Below are positions 7,229-8,065 of a stretch of 8,065 nucleotides of DNA, in pieces. The stretch comes from Acidimicrobiia bacterium UBA4744. Lineage in GTDB: Bacteria; Actinomycetota; Acidimicrobiia; Spongiisociales; UBA4744. The position numbers and the translations under genes were made by a program. A model generated the notes under the pieces. It had not been told where the DNA came from. It saw only the letters and a program-made list of their open reading frames with translations, and did no database searches. The stretch is from positions 8,223-16,287 of the forward strand of contig DHIO01000028.1 in NCBI GenBank assembly GCA_002403855.1, given 5' to 3'. The stretch's first letter is position 1; each line of letters starts with the position of its first letter.

Positions 7229-8065
7229 TGTCGGAAATGCCTCCTGCCGGTGAACACCAGGGCCATCCCATGCTGTTCTGCGGCCACGATTACTTCTTCA
7301 TCTCTTCTCGACCCACCCGGTTCCACGACGGCCCGCACCCCGGCGTCGGCCAGCAGGTCGATGCCATCCCGGAAAGGGAAAAAGGCATCGCCGGCCGCCA
7401 CCGCCCCCACTGCCCGATCGCCGGCCCGAGCCACGGCCCGTTCGGCCGCTCCCACCCGGCTCTGGTCTCCCGCCCCCACGCCGACGGCCGCTCCATCCCG
7501 GGCGATCACCACCGCATTCGACTTGGTATGGGCCGCAACGGCCCACGCCAAATCGAGGTCCCGCCACTCGTCCTCGGTGGGGCGCCGCGAAGTCGTCACC
7601 TGCCAGTCGTCGGGGCCTTCTTCAATGCCGTCTCTCATCTGCACGACAAACCCACCGTCGAGCCGGCGCAGATCGAGCCCGCCGGGATGTGGGGCGGGCG
7701 CTCGGAGAACCCGCAGGTCCCTGCGTCCGGCCAGCACCTGGGCAGCCGCAGCCGTTACTTCAGGAGCAACGACCACCTCGACGAAGACCTCCGAAATGGC
7801 CTCGGCGGTGGGGGCGTCGAGCGGCCGATTCAAGGACACAACGCTGCCAAAGGCAGAGAGTGGATCGCACTCCCATGCGGCCGCGAACGCCTCGACCGAC
7901 GAGTCCGCCACGGCCGCCCCGCTGGCATTGGTGTGTTTGACGACGACGGCAGCCGGATCTGCGAACTCCCATACCAGCCGCCACGCCGCTTCGGTATCCA
8001 CGTAGTTGTTGAAGGACATGTCCTTGCCCTGCAACTGGACTGCGGATGTCCACCACCCTTCCTCG
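7225..8065 (-). CDS. purH: Bifunctional AICAR transformylase / IMP cyclohydrolase, C-terminal part (N-terminus beyond right edge)
   Basis: PurH performs the last two steps of de novo IMP synthesis in the cytosol. The window holds the final 279 residues, all from the AICAR formyltransferase domain; full proteins are about 520, so the cyclohydrolase domain lies outside. Counting from the first complete codon at the edge, I see GKDMSFNN (13-20), Lys43-His44 of the catalytic KH pair in KHTNASG, DPLSAFGS (67-74), HTKSNAVV (179-186), GAGDQSRV (197-204), DAFFPFRDG (226-234), PGGSRRDEE (249-257) and the C-terminal FTGRRHFRH (271-279). The common bacterial KHxNPCG reads KHTNASG here. The reading frame is open to the edge. 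TGA at 7227-7225 overlaps the folD start. It is upstream of folD and icd in one operon. Confidence 0.95.
   Translation of the reverse strand, partial: EEGWWTSAVQLQGKDMSFNNYVDTEAAWRLVWEFADPAAVVVKHTNASGAAVADSSVEAFAAAWECDPLSAFGSVVSLNRPLDAPTAEAISEVFVEVVVAPEVTAAAAQVLAGRRDLRVLRAPAPHPGGLDLRRLDGGFVVQMRDGIEEGPDDWQVTTSRRPTEDEWRDLDLAWAVAAHTKSNAVVIARDGAAVGVGAGDQSRVGAAERAVARAGDRAVGAVAAGDAFFPFRDGIDLLADAGVRAVVEPGGSRRDEEVIVAAEQHGMALVFTGRRHFRH
7240..7245 (-). promoter_or_regulatory. Ribosome binding site of folD inside the purH 3' end
   Basis: The minus strand reads AGGAGG, a perfect Shine-Dalgarno core, 11 bases before the TTG at 7228. It lies within the last codons of purH (encoding Arg-Arg in GRRHF). The spacing is a little long, which fits reinitiation by ribosomes that have just terminated on purH. 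Confidence 0.65.

Noticed and set aside
7088..8005. 305-codon plus-strand ORF over purH and folD
   Set aside because: Its Ala/Ser/Thr-rich low-complexity translation is opposite conserved PurH motifs.

Overview
The window comes from a high-G+C bacterium with strong purine-rich ribosome binding sites, TTG and GTG starts, a lipoprotein signal and S-layer homology (SLH) domains of the style seen in Actinobacteriota. The run purH-folD-icd plus a lactate-dehydrogenase-like malate dehydrogenase also resembles the purH-folD-mdh(-icd) neighbourhood I know from Actinobacteria. An Acidimicrobiia-like actinobacterium is my best guess, made from gene style and order only.

Layout, left to right. (1) Positions 1-785, minus strand: mdh, malate dehydrogenase, cut by the left edge and lacking about the last 50 residues. 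(2) 786-859: a 74-base divergent intergenic region. (3) 860-2056, plus strand: a lipoprotein with an HELAH zinc-protease motif, and a downstream tyrosine/glutamate block that resembles the anthrax lethal factor catalytic domain. (4) 2226-5000, plus strand: a 924-residue secreted protein with three SLH domains and a complete two-domain 5'-nucleotidase. A beta-rich domain lies between SLH2 and SLH3, and its conserved blocks are in swapped (circularly permuted) order. A perfect 13-bp GC hairpin with a T tract closes this gene. (5) 5148-6350, minus: icd, NADP-type isocitrate dehydrogenase. (6) 6374-7228, minus: folD. (7) 7225-8065, minus: the C-terminal part of purH, cut by the right edge. No intergenic stretch exceeds 300 bases. 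I see no tRNA, rRNA, CRISPR array, insertion sequence or phage gene.

How it fits together. purH, folD and icd form a tight minus-strand operon. FolD interconverts the one-carbon folates that supply 10-formyl-THF to the PurH transformylase step, and purH and folD share a TTGA stop/start overlap. icd and mdh are both TCA-cycle enzymes on the minus strand, but they are separated by about 4.4 kb carrying the two plus-strand cell-surface genes. These look like a surface-scavenging cassette (a membrane-anchored peptidase candidate and a wall-bound nucleotide hydrolase) sitting inside a housekeeping cluster.

The two most notable items are the lethal-factor-like active-site pattern in the lipoprotein and the permuted beta domain embedded in the SLH region of the nucleotidase. 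The core metabolic genes are otherwise ordinary, with a few active-site substitutions noted below.
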